Of a stretch of DNA of 18,920 bases, positions 10,501-17,192 are shown one piece after another (the first letter of the stretch is position 1; the number at the start of each line of letters is the position of its first letter). A model generated the notes under the pieces. It did no database searches and was not told the DNA's origin. It was given only the letters and a program-made list of their open reading frames with translations. The stretch lies in the NCBI GenBank assembly GCA_900617975.1, contig UZAE01013814.1, positions 1 to 18,920 on the forward strand. The letters run 5' to 3'. The translations under genes were made by a program, and so were the position numbers. Source of the DNA: Rodentolepis nana (taxonomy: Eukaryota; Platyhelminthes; Cestoda; Cyclophyllidea; Hymenolepididae).

Positions 10501-13500
10501 ATGGTTCAAAAAGCCGCAAACTTGACAAAAGCCTTTTGTAGCAGGAATTACTTCCACATGAGGCTTAAAACTATACTAGGGCAACTACAAACAAGGACAA
10601 TAAACCAACTGAAAAAGGCGGCAGGGCATCAATGTTAGAGAAGCAAAATGAAACACTAATAATGGTGTGGTAATAGTGGCGTTAATTAGATTTCTTACGC
10701 ACCGAGGACGTTATCAAGCCTCTGTCGCTTTGCTATTGACGCAAAATGAAGAAATATAAAAGGTAGAAATATGGAGGGAATAAATCTTGAGGCTGCTTAC
10801 ATTGATAACAGACTGCACACTGAGCGCCATAATTTCGACTTGAATGAGAGGAACGGTCGGCTTTGATTGTGGTGAAGGCGGGGGCAGTAGTAACTGTAGT
10901 TTGGGGCGTTGCAGAAGCGGAGGGGGAAGTTTGTGTAACGATCGGGAAACCATCGGCAACGGAGACACACGAATTCATTCGGAGTTCTCCCATAACAGGT
11001 GAGAGTGAGGAAGCTTCAGGAGGAGGTAAACGGGTTGTCAAGCGTGGACTAGGACAAGCGGGACCCCCCGAAGACAGATCTGACATTCCAGTGCTAAGCG
11101 CCCGAGAAATTGACGAGGACACGACAGGGGCTGCAGGCCGTACAGGACTCACTTCCATCGGGATATGAGCAGGAGAATTAGTAGGAGGAGGTGCAGAAAT
11201 TGAGGATGAGTCATCACCCCCACCACTTAGATACCGTGAACGACAACGTTCAGATGCTCCTCCACATATGATTTTAAGGCGCTGCATTGAAGAAGATTTG
11301 GAGTTGATGGGAGAGAGACCCATGCTAACAGCAGGGAGAGTGCGATTAAAACTGGACATAGTAATATTGACATCAGTGAAGCTACCATCCTTGTGGAGAC
11401 TACTATCGCGCTGTAAAGAAATAAAACAGATTAAAATCCCCGAAGGCAACATTACTGATCAAATCATAAAAAAAAATGAGGCATCGTGAGAGTGTCCACG
11501 CTAGTCATTCATCTGCCCCCACTTTTCACTACCTAGCACCATAAATATAGCATAATAAAAATGAGGGGAGCAATAAAATAGCGACCTAGTTAAGCACACA
11601 CACAAAAAAGAACCTTCAAGACTGAAAATCAATTCAACTAGGCCCATTCGTGAAAAATGAAATCTGAAAAACGTTTATTTACTCCATTTTGCAAATCAGT
11701 ACGAATTGTTATAACCTCACCCACTCTAAGCAATCGTAATAACCCATTGTTAATTACTCTCTTCATTTGTCTTTCAATTCCATACGGTTGGTTTCCTAAT
11801 TCCGTAATACCTATGAAGAATTCCTCTTCCCCTACCTTGCTTACTGGATTGACGCCTTCATTGTTCTCGCCTAACACACAAATATAGGGTTAGTCTCTTT
11901 CCTCATTTTGTTGGAATTCGTGGAAGATAGGAAAGACAACGGTCTAACATAGTACGCAAAAACTAGACCGATAACTACTAAACTGCAGTATCTCCACACA
12001 CAAAAATACCCTTGGAGACTTAAGGCTTTTCAAGAGACTAAGAAAAGACTACAATCCAAACTACGAAGTGCATAATGCCTAAACTTATTAAACAACGAAA
12101 AATTTTGAGGCGGGGAGGGGAGCCGAAACGCGTTTTCATATTTTCGTAAATTACAATTTGCCATAAAATCCCTTTGAAAAAACTAACAACACCTGTCTCT
12201 GGCAAAGAGAAGGTATCCTTGGGCCATTCACTAATCAAGAAGCTCGGATTCTACCAATCCTCTAACTGGTTCAACATTAACAAAACCAATGAATGTGCAC
12301 TATCGAGCACCGATCTTGCGAATCGAGTTGACAAGCATACAAGTTGACCACTGAACCTATTGAAGATCAGTTTGTCATAAAGACCCAAGTCTTTATATAC
12401 CCGATAGTCCTATAACGGGTCAGAAGAATGCAAGCTGACATTTTTTATTATTGGAATTAAATAGTTCAAGAGATCAAACTAATCAATTTAAATATCTGAG
12501 TTGAAATGGCTTATTAGTGAGGAAAAATTAGCAGTATAGAGTGTTAACAGTCGACCCCTTATGTTAAGTGGTGTGAGTGCCTGGACAAGAAAGAAGGTGA
12601 ACAAACGCAGATGGTCAAATAGAGCAGATGACCAGAGGAAATATTTTTTTCCTTAGAAGTGCTGCTTTAGTAAATGATAGCACGCCAGCGTTTCATATGA
12701 GATATCTGGTCAACAGTGGAAATAGGAACTTGAGTTGGTTTTAAAAGCTAAGATACTGACAAAATCCTCAGAAATCGAAACCTTTGTCAGGAAGGACTTT
12801 TAATTACGAAGTAATTTTTTTTAAAAAAAGCAAATCTAAAGGGGAAAGGTGAACAGGCGACTCAATGGATGACAGCAAACAGGTAAGAGTAGAAATTAAA
12901 CAGTTTACCGTAACGCCCAAAGAGAAAGGATAATAGCAATAATCAATAATTGGGACCTGATCATATAAATATTTCTAGGTTGACCCCAAAACCTAAGTTC
13001 GATCTCGAGGATAAAAGCCAAGTAAGAGGGGGGAGAGCATAGCACAATTTTAAAACTAAAAGAAAATCACTTACAAAACTAGAAAAGAGGTTAGGTGCAG
13101 ATTGACCCATATAAGCTCGCCGCATTCTCACAAGATTGCTCCCAGTCGGATGGCCTATACAGTGAGGAGGAAGAAGTAAGAAGTTGTAGTAGGAAAGGAA
13201 GATAGAAGTAAAATAGGACGCACTTGGAATTGACGGATAAACACCGATAGCTGGACTGGCTATAGAGGGAGGATTGCTCATTTGAGCGTGAAATGAAGGA
13301 GGCATAAGGAGGGATGACCGATAGGAAATTGATGACGCCGCGTCATCCCAAGCATTGCCGATGGCTCCCGTTTGATTACTCGGAGCTGGCCTTTCCCCAG
13401 ATCTTCGTCTACCACGTTTGTCATTTAGACAGAATTGCGGGGAGATGGAGAAGAGGGATCCACTTGCTCCTGAAGCTAAGGCGGGAGCAGGGGACGAACC

Positions 13501-14875
13501 ACCGGGAAGTTGTGATGCTTCTAGAGATGAGAGGAAGTGAGTCGTGGAGGGAACATTTACGGAGAGAGATGCGGGTCGGAATCTAGAGAAACGAAAGGAA
13601 TCTGCTACACCGAGGGATGCTGTGCGCTGAAGTGCGACTGCTGTAGTCGATTCCTGAGAAACAGGAGCTCCACTTTCAATTTTGATCGATGATGGAGAGT
13701 GACAAGGATGGCCACTAGAGTCTTCCTTTTCATCTCCCGTTTTATGTTCACTGTCATCTATTCCGCCACGGCTGAATGGACTACCACAAAAGCTCGAACT
13801 CAGACTCCGGTTAAATGAAGAGAAACCTGAGAACTAAAAGAGCAGAGACAGAACGATCAAATATATTATTTGTAACATATAAAAAATAAATTTAAAAGAT
13901 AGATTGCCCTTATTGAGTTGGGAGGGGAGACAATACATTTCCTACAACGAAATGAAGATCGGCGTGAAGAAAGTCCTGGATGAAAGAAGTCAGGACCATC
14001 AGGTTCATCAAAAGAGGAGGAAGTGACATTCAAGCTACCCCTACGATTGGCTATTAATCGATAGCGAGTACGTTCCTGGAACTCAGCTAGACATTGGAGT
14101 TCTAAACGGGGGTTAAAACTGCTACTGTTGCTGCTGCACCCACCACCGCCACTATAGTCCGTAGTTCGTGGTTGAAGGATATTACTTGAACACTTTTTAG
14201 CACGTTCATCACCACTATCACTCAGTTCCTGCATGAGTTGAGGGTTTGGTGGTATGGTATGAATGTGATATTCAATTTACAAAGAGCTAACGTTAACGCA
14301 GTGCTAATTGGTGAAACTGACACGCCCTATCACACGGCGATAATTCTCACTCAAAGTGAAGCGCGATTCAGAAACAACCTACGCGAGATATAAAAATTGA
14401 TAGATAAAAGTAAATGCATCATTTTGCACAAAGTTAGTGCTTCAACTACAATCTCCGGCAACATATATAAAAGGTAAGGTGAATAATATTATATATTAAG
14501 ACATACCCGCCGATCTCGATTCTCAGATAATTGGCGTTCACTACGACAAGTTTGTAAATTAGTCCAAAGTCGAGAAAACTCCTCACCAGTAAGTGACTCG
14601 GAGAAGGTAGACTCAACAGTTTCGATAGGAGCGGAAATGAGATCCTCAAGAGTACATTCATCAGAAAGACTGTGTAATGCCTTGTCTAGATCAATTTCTT
14701 GAAGGAATTGAATAAGCCTGAGTCGACCTTTGGGAGAGCAGTGGTTTGCTCCATTCCTACGTCTTCGTAATCCTGGGCTACACTTCGCGCTGCGACTTCG
14801 ATCGGAGAAACGCGATGAGGTATCGATATAAATATTTTTGGAAGAACATTTTGGATCAGTAGGATTGTCGCTCAT
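1161..14875 (-). CDS. MAST-family serine/threonine kinase, 5' 12 exons (partial; 3' part outside window)
   Basis: Joined CDS, minus strand: 14875-14507, 14228-13937, 13826-13224, 13154-13075, 11410-10821, 9473-9389, 8364-7721, 4164-4089, 4010-3804, 3726-3474, 3284-3014, 1511-1161. All joins keep one frame and give ~1,274 residues. MASTs are AGC-type kinases with a DUF1908 domain before the kinase and a PDZ domain after it, and they associate with microtubules and the cell cortex. Visible here: [16 protein letters not shown] near residue 650, DUF1908-like residues ~900-1060 ([32 protein letters not shown]), glycine loop ISNGAYGAV (~1151-1159), catalytic lysine in YAMKK (~1174), helix-C glutamate in AERD (~1193) and HRDLKPEN (~1267-1274). 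DFG, activation loop, C-tail and PDZ are beyond base 1. The N-terminal ~640 residues are low-complexity Ser/Pro/Thr-rich sequence that I do not recognise in detail. The family call is very strong; which vertebrate paralogue is closest cannot be decided. Confidence 0.95.
1932..2252 (+). mobile_element. SINE-like repeat, copy 2 (full length)
   Basis: A 321-bp unit from GGGTGTGCGATAGACTTACC to an ATAAATAAAT tail. It is flanked by a perfect 16-bp target-site duplication, ACTTATTTAAACCTTG, at 1916-1931 and 2253-2268. Long variable duplications plus an A/T-rich 3' tail point to LINE-driven retroposition of a non-autonomous element. No coding capacity and no clear Pol III boxes are seen. It lies antisense to the MAST transcript. 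Confidence 0.9.
2705..2719 (+). repeat. C15 homopolymer tract
   Basis: Fifteen consecutive C on the plus strand. Shorter C runs occur at 5339-5347, 6931-6938 and 10207-10218, and G runs near 4285 and 18276. The exact length is likely unreliable in a draft assembly. Confidence 0.95.
3014..3284 (-). CDS. MAST exon 11 (linker and kinase glycine loop)
   Basis: Acceptor CGTTTCAG; GT completes the glycine codon begun in exon 10. A Ser/Pro linker with five consecutive prolines ([10 protein letters not shown]) leads into [17 protein letters not shown], the start of the kinase domain with the MAST-typical glycine loop. It ends TATGG|GTAAGT within the last Gly codon. Confidence 0.95.
3474..3726 (-). 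CDS. MAST exon 10 (DUF1908 end)
   Basis: Acceptor CTCTATTCTAG, phase 0 ([15 protein letters not shown]), and donor GGAAG|GTAGTC leaving one base. It contains the diagnostic [20 protein letters not shown] and [11 protein letters not shown]. The intron to exon 9 is 77 nt. Confidence 0.95.
3804..4010 (-). CDS. MAST exon 9 (DUF1908 core)
   Basis: Acceptor GATTTTAG and donor GAT|GTAAGA, phase 0 at both ends, 69 codons ([11 protein letters not shown] to LEKLVSD). It carries [19 protein letters not shown] and [13 protein letters not shown], closely matching the helical MAST pre-kinase domain. Confidence 0.94.
4089..4164 (-). CDS. MAST exon 8 (start of DUF1908)
   Basis: A 76-bp exon between ATTTAG and CCCAAG|GTGAGT. 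It encodes [18 protein letters not shown] and LYRQRFPK, the typical entry to the MAST pre-kinase domain. It is separated from exon 7 by a 3.56-kb intron holding a mariner and a SINE, and from exon 9 by a 78-nt intron. Confidence 0.93.
4534..4559 (+). repeat. mariner left terminal inverted repeat
   Basis: Begins TTGGGTGGGCAACTAAGTC directly after the TA duplication at 4532-4533. It matches the right end in inverted orientation at 24 of 26 positions. Confidence 0.93.
4716..5625 (+). pseudogene. mariner transposase relic, frameshifted and internally deleted
   Basis: Three open pieces in different frames. 4716-5036 encodes the N-terminal paired helix-turn-helix region ([41 protein letters not shown]). 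5068-5274 encodes an internal part ([20 protein letters not shown]). The last piece, to 5625, encodes HHDNARP followed by [20 protein letters not shown], with the second and third catalytic aspartates of the D,D34D triad. The segment that should carry the first catalytic aspartate (…GDEKW…) is missing between the first two pieces. A C9 run at 5339-5347 breaks the frame again, and an N lies at 5104. It cannot encode an active transposase. Confidence 0.93.
5678..5703 (-). repeat. mariner right terminal inverted repeat
   Basis: Read on the minus strand it begins TTAGGTTGGCAACTAAGTC, followed outward by the TA at 5704-5705. Confidence 0.93.
5885..6028 (+). repeat. Diverged repeat, member A
   Basis: Shares a colinear series of matches with 7110-7240: GAAATAT, CTGTCAAG-TGAA, GTCAAA-(a/g)-CTTTCA-TAAT, TTAAAA-AGTG and TCAAAATC. 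By eye roughly 65-75% identical over the best ~50 bases. The repeat type is unknown. Confidence 0.45.
6735..7045 (+). mobile_element. SINE-like repeat, copy 3 (full length)
   Basis: 311 bp, starting GGGTGTGCGATAGACTTACC and ending in an ATAAATAA tail, flanked by a 15-bp duplication AACCTTTTCTTAAAA at 6720-6734 and 7046-7060. It has small internal deletions relative to copy 2 (shorter A run after CATACGG, missing CTCTT block). Antisense to MAST. Confidence 0.9.
7110..7240 (+). repeat. Diverged repeat, member B
   Basis: Partner of 5885-6028 in the same orientation, separated by about 1.2 kb that includes SINE copy 3. See that entry for the shared blocks. Confidence 0.45.
7562..7593 (+). repeat. 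TA dinucleotide microsatellite
   Basis: About 15 uninterrupted TA units inside MAST intron 7. Just before it (7515-7560) CCTTCTGGGATCTT is imperfectly repeated three times. Confidence 0.97.
7721..8364 (-). CDS. MAST exon 7 (spacer ending RPRAKSLS)
   Basis: Acceptor TGCATTTCAG, phase 0 ([15 protein letters not shown]). Gly-, Ser- and Pro-rich spacer with a short VLCAKC segment and QQHQQ. It ends YRPRAKSLR(S) at CTGAG|GTAAGC, two bases carried. RPRxxSLSP is a conserved MAST motif just before DUF1908, completed by exon 8. The segment that in vertebrate MASTs lies between the SGYG block and RPRSRSLSP is replaced by a longer, dissimilar spacer here. Confidence 0.9.
8365..9388. other. MAST intron 6 (nothing recognised)
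   Basis: 1,024-bp AT-rich intron between exons 6 and 7. No repeat with clear ends, RNA gene or supportable ORF was seen. Confidence 0.75.
9389..9473 (-). CDS. MAST exon 6 ([16 protein letters not shown] signature)
   Basis: An 85-bp exon between TTCTTTTTTAG and TCT|GTGAGTACT. It encodes [18 protein letters not shown] then [26 protein letters not shown] is one of the best-conserved N-terminal blocks of animal MAST kinases. Phase 0 at its 3' end makes [12 protein letters not shown] with exon 7, matching the usual Ser-rich continuation of the block. Introns of about 1.0 and 1.35 kb flank it. Confidence 0.92.
9613..9638. repeat. Perfect 10-bp inverted repeat with 6-base loop
   Basis: ACTTTTCCAA, loop GCCCAT, TTGGAAAAGT. 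No T run follows and it is not next to an exon border. Confidence 0.85.
9736..10638 (+). other. Candidate nested two-exon gene inside MAST intron 5
   Basis: Two plus-strand ORFs can be joined in frame. 9736-9837 ([21 protein letters not shown] to PSEDEQ) ends at a perfect donor CAG|GTAAGT. 10432-10638 follows ACATAG in phase 0 and runs [16 protein letters not shown] to [12 protein letters not shown], giving about 101 residues, helical and charged. Reading through the donor instead gives a single-exon ORF of 81 residues, stop at 9976-9978, with AATAAA near 10010. The sequence looks more protein-like than its surroundings, but I recognise no family and the acceptor has a weak pyrimidine tract. 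It could be a chance ORF or a transposon remnant. Confidence 0.3.
10821..11410 (-). CDS. MAST exon 5 (Ser/Thr/Pro-rich, alternative donors)
   Basis: Acceptor TTTCTTTACAG, phase 0, starting [15 protein letters not shown]. It encodes [17 protein letters not shown] followed by [25 protein letters not shown] and SRNYGAQ, with no recognised fold. The 3' end shown uses CA|GTGTGC, which joins exon 6 in frame. A stronger donor, CAAT|GTAAGC, lies 20 bases downstream (exon end 10801), but splicing it directly to exon 6 creates TAA at the junction. An unseen microexon between exons 5 and 6 is therefore possible. Confidence 0.75.
11411..13074. other. MAST intron 4
   Basis: 1,664-bp intron between exons 4 and 5. 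Apart from the bidirectionally open segment at 11638-11893 it holds no recognisable repeat, RNA or gene. Confidence 0.75.
11638..11893 (-). other. Intronic segment open on both strands
   Basis: The minus strand reads ~84 codons stop to stop ([16 protein letters not shown] ... [11 protein letters not shown]), and the plus strand has a 76-codon ORF with ATG over the same bases. The minus version is sense to MAST, follows a TGTGTTAG acceptor-like site and contains GTAAGC and GTGAGG donor-like sites, so a cassette exon is conceivable. A transposon remnant is equally possible. No family recognised. Confidence 0.25.
13075..13154 (-). CDS. MAST exon 4 (MGQSAPNL motif)
   Basis: It begins after CACTGTATAG and ends at a near-perfect donor TTTT|GTAAGTGA, phase 0. 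It encodes [25 protein letters not shown]. The RMRR...GQSAPNL stretch resembles a short motif I associate with the N-terminal part of animal MAST proteins (recollection, not checked). The following intron is 1,664 bp. Confidence 0.7.
13155..13223 (-). other. Candidate 69-nt in-frame mini-intron
   Basis: Starts GTGCGT and ends TATAG on the minus strand, with a ~50-base pyrimidine-rich tract before the acceptor. If retained it encodes 23 residues rich in Phe, Tyr and Leu (such as [15 protein letters not shown]), out of character with the flanking Ser/Pro-rich protein. Other introns of this gene are nearly as short (77 and 78 nt). Splicing yields PSIPS-HPTGS without a frame change. Confidence 0.65.
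13224..13826 (-). CDS. MAST exon 3 (Ser/Pro-rich)
   Basis: The acceptor TTCTCAG fits the one-base carry from exon 2; the TTTTAG seven bases earlier would not. The exon encodes [19 protein letters not shown], an acidic [12 protein letters not shown] patch, then long Ser/Pro/Ala-rich sequence, probably disordered, with many SP and RxxS sites that could be phosphorylated (inference). The proposed end at CCAA|GTGCGT starts a 69-nt intron. Because 69 is a multiple of three, exons 3 and 4 can also be read as one uninterrupted exon. Confidence 0.7.
13937..14228 (-). CDS. MAST exon 2
   Basis: Acceptor CTCATGCAG then GAACTGAGTGATAG ([10 protein letters not shown]), phase 0. It contains a GGGG/SSNSSSF low-complexity patch, a basic segment around [16 protein letters not shown], and SSRRSSFR. 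The 3' end is uncertain: donor AAT|GTATTG ends it at 13937, while CGTT|GTAGGA would end it at 13946. Both leave one base and join in frame to an acceptor at 13827, differing by three residues. The preceding intron is 278 bp. Confidence 0.65.
14507..14875 (-). CDS. MAST exon 1 (N-terminus, 123 codons)
   Basis: The exon opens with ATG ([10 protein letters not shown]) and ends in ENRDRR before a GTATGT donor, phase 0. It has an Arg/Ser-rich start, including RRRRNG, then an acidic amphipathic stretch ([15 protein letters not shown] through EEFSRLW) that looks helical. A stop codon lies two codons upstream in frame, so if the exon is genomic-contiguous this ATG is the start. However CTTCCTCTAG ends three bases before the ATG, so the exon may instead begin at a splice acceptor. 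The domain is not recognised. Confidence 0.75.
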
Positions 14876-16858
14876 TATCTAGAGGAAGTTCTTTCGATTT
14901 TTATTCAATTTTTCTTCCAGTGGGCATAACGTAGATAAAGAGGCACTCCCGGCCAATCAAAGAGAGGTAATGGCAAAGCTGAACTTCGATGACCTTCTAA
15001 AAGTAACTAAAACAAACATCCTTCAGTGTTTATAACATTAATTTTAATAGTGCTTTTATAATCGAATCTTTTATATATCGAAATGTTGTCTACTTTTAAT
15101 TTAATGAAATTTAAATATCTTTTTAACATATAACAGAGTTTTTCCTAAATTTGGGGATATAATTTGGTGCCAATGTTAAACAAGGTAAAAGGAAATGTCA
15201 GTGGGAATAACTACCATTTAAACCTTAACTTTGTATGAAGTATAAGTATATATTATCTCCTTTGCATGCAGCTTATTATCTAAACTGAAAAAGCTTCAAA
15301 TTCTCTATATTGATAAAAAAATGCTCCCCAAATCATAATAGAGTGAAAAGTGAGTGCAAAGATGAATAAATAATTACTAAAGTTGCTTAAAACACGCATA
15401 TCTTTTGAAAGCCGTATTCCTAGAGATTTTAAATGCTTTAAGCCCTTTCTTGCCACGCGAATTTATCATGTTTTGCTGACGTTTCATACATTACGACCGC
15501 TTTTATTCACACTGTTTTACATATTGCAATAATACATATTTATTTTTAATACATTCTGAATTTTTATTGCAATTTTTATCAATTTCATACTTGTTAACTT
15601 ATATCTCATCACGCTTTGTCCCACTTAATGAGGACGAGTTGAATTTCACTTTCCCCAAGCTCACATCATTAACCTGAACATGGTTTTTATTCAATGTTTG
15701 GATAAAATAAGTTTAGAGTCTTTCTAAATGCTTTAAATCGTTTTAATCCCTTGGATGAAAAACGGTAATTAGAGTTTATATCACACTTTTACATATACGT
15801 CAATGAGTATACTGCACTTGCGCCAACTTACAAGAATTCATTTGGATCATATGCACATTTTCTCAAAACACATATGTTCAGGGCCCGTAGTGAAACAACT
15901 TGATTTACACAACTGTGTATTTGTCAATTGATGTTATATTTGGAGTTGTATAACATAATAAACAATGTTAGGAAATTTTGCTTGATCCAAATACACGATC
16001 TTAAGCACTGAATAAGAACATGATTGATAATAATATTTTTAAAATAAACCTCCAGATACGCAGTCAAAGAAAAGTGTACATGAGATTATTCTTATTCAAA
16101 ATAATTGATAGAGAGATTTATTAAGTAAATTAAGTTCCCCAAAATTCATCTTGTGTGTTTTAGCTTCATTAACATCTATACTGCTTCCCATCATGGACGG
16201 TGGTTATCGACAGTAGATGTCAATAACTTTTTTCATATATACTAAATGCAAGTTTAAAAACTATCCAAATGCATTTATTATTTGAGATCGATATATAAAA
16301 TATTTTCCCCAAAGTTACTTTCCAACCTTCCCCACAACAAAGTAGGGCTATTTTAAAGCATGCCAAGTAGATCAAATTCCTTCAATATGAACCTATTTCG
16401 AGTGGGAACATCTAAAGTTGAGTCGGGGAAATGTGCATGGCCAGTTTAAAATTAACTATGAAAGGAAGTAGGTAGGAATTTGAAGGGGAAGGCGTTAATT
16501 TTGAGTAAGGATATTCCAAATTGTAAGAGAATATTATTATTCAAAATTGTCAAATGAGGATAGTATTTGGGTAAGAGTGGGTGAATAGATAGACACTTCC
16601 ACATCAGGCATTTGATATATGAGGACCATTTTTCCATAAAACGAATTAAATCATTCTTGTAAAATAGGGGTTTACAGAAATAAAAAGCTTCTGTATCTTT
16701 GCTTTTGAAAATTGGGATAAAACGCAGATTTCAAATAAAAGGTTCTAGCTTACTGTAACAAAAAGTAACCAATTAATGTTTTCCATGCAATATGCCAGCC
16801 CACCGTAATATAATATAGAATGATATAATCCCAAGCGTGAATTTTTAAACAGGGTTTT
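14876..16858. other. Upstream region of the MAST gene, no gene recognised
   Basis: About 2 kb of AT-rich DNA containing the presumed promoter and 5' UTR of the minus-strand gene. No core promoter motif could be assigned with confidence. Weakly similar blocks recur, including AAATGCTTTAA at ~15431 and ~15728, CACAC(TG)TTTTACATAT at ~15509 and ~15783, and several CCCCAAA motifs, suggesting old repeats. Confidence 0.6.
14879..14892 (-). promoter_or_regulatory. Possible splice acceptor just before the start codon
   Basis: On the minus strand AACTTCCTCTAG is followed by ATA and then the ATG of exon 1. It could be the acceptor of an intron separating an upstream non-coding exon, or of a trans-spliced leader if the organism is a flatworm, where leader trans-splicing is established. 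The pyrimidine tract is short and no upstream exon was identified. Confidence 0.3.
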
Positions 16859-16873
16859 ACTATTGCCAGTAAG

Positions 16874-17192
16874 GGGTGTGCGATAGACTTTCCTCTACGT
16901 GGAGCACTCTGGGCAACGTATACTCATACGGCAAAAAAATCTATTAACTGGCAATTGATTTCTGACTTCAAACTGCCATGACCCCACTGTATGTCATATT
17001 CGATTACTTCCACAGTACTCACCTCACCTTTATTCTATCATTGTCTCTGTCTCTTTTACATCTTTGAAACACTCTTCTGTCCCCCACCCCTCTTGACCTT
17101 TTTTTACTTTGATGTTCCTTCCCTCTGTGAAGCCTGAAGTCAACTAAAGGGCTAATGATGACCATCAAAACGCCTGCCATTTGATATAATAA
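16874..17192 (+). mobile_element. SINE-like repeat, copy 4 (full length)
   Basis: 319 bp, starting GGGTGTGCGATAGACTTTCC and ending TTTGATATAATAA, flanked by a 15-bp duplication ACTATTGCCAGTAAG at 16859-16873 and 17193-17207. The tail is shorter than in copies 2 and 3. It is inserted into DNA whose minus strand is open across the empty site. Confidence 0.92.

Larger units (their letters stand above)
9474..10820. other. MAST intron 5, with plus-strand ORFs
   Basis: About 1.35-kb intron between exons 5 and 6. It contains a perfect hairpin (9613-9638), a C12 run (10207-10218) and the candidate nested plus-strand gene at 9736-10638. Confidence 0.7.

Noticed and set aside
10863..11168. Plus-strand ORF of ~100 codons
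   Set aside because: It lies opposite MAST exon 5, and its composition reflects the antisense of Ser/Pro codons.
12038..12238. Minus-strand 66-codon ORF in MAST intron 4
   Set aside because: Composition is that of AT-rich non-coding DNA, with no family resemblance and no convincing splice borders.
13521..13560. A 40-nt GTAAAT...CTCTAG segment in MAST exon 3 that looks like a mini-intron
   Set aside because: Its length is not a multiple of three, so removal would shift the frame, whereas the retained sequence is open throughout.
14891..14920. Strong plus-strand acceptor-like TTTTTCTTCCAG upstream of MAST
   Set aside because: No plus-strand coding exon follows it; stops occur within a few codons in the relevant frames.
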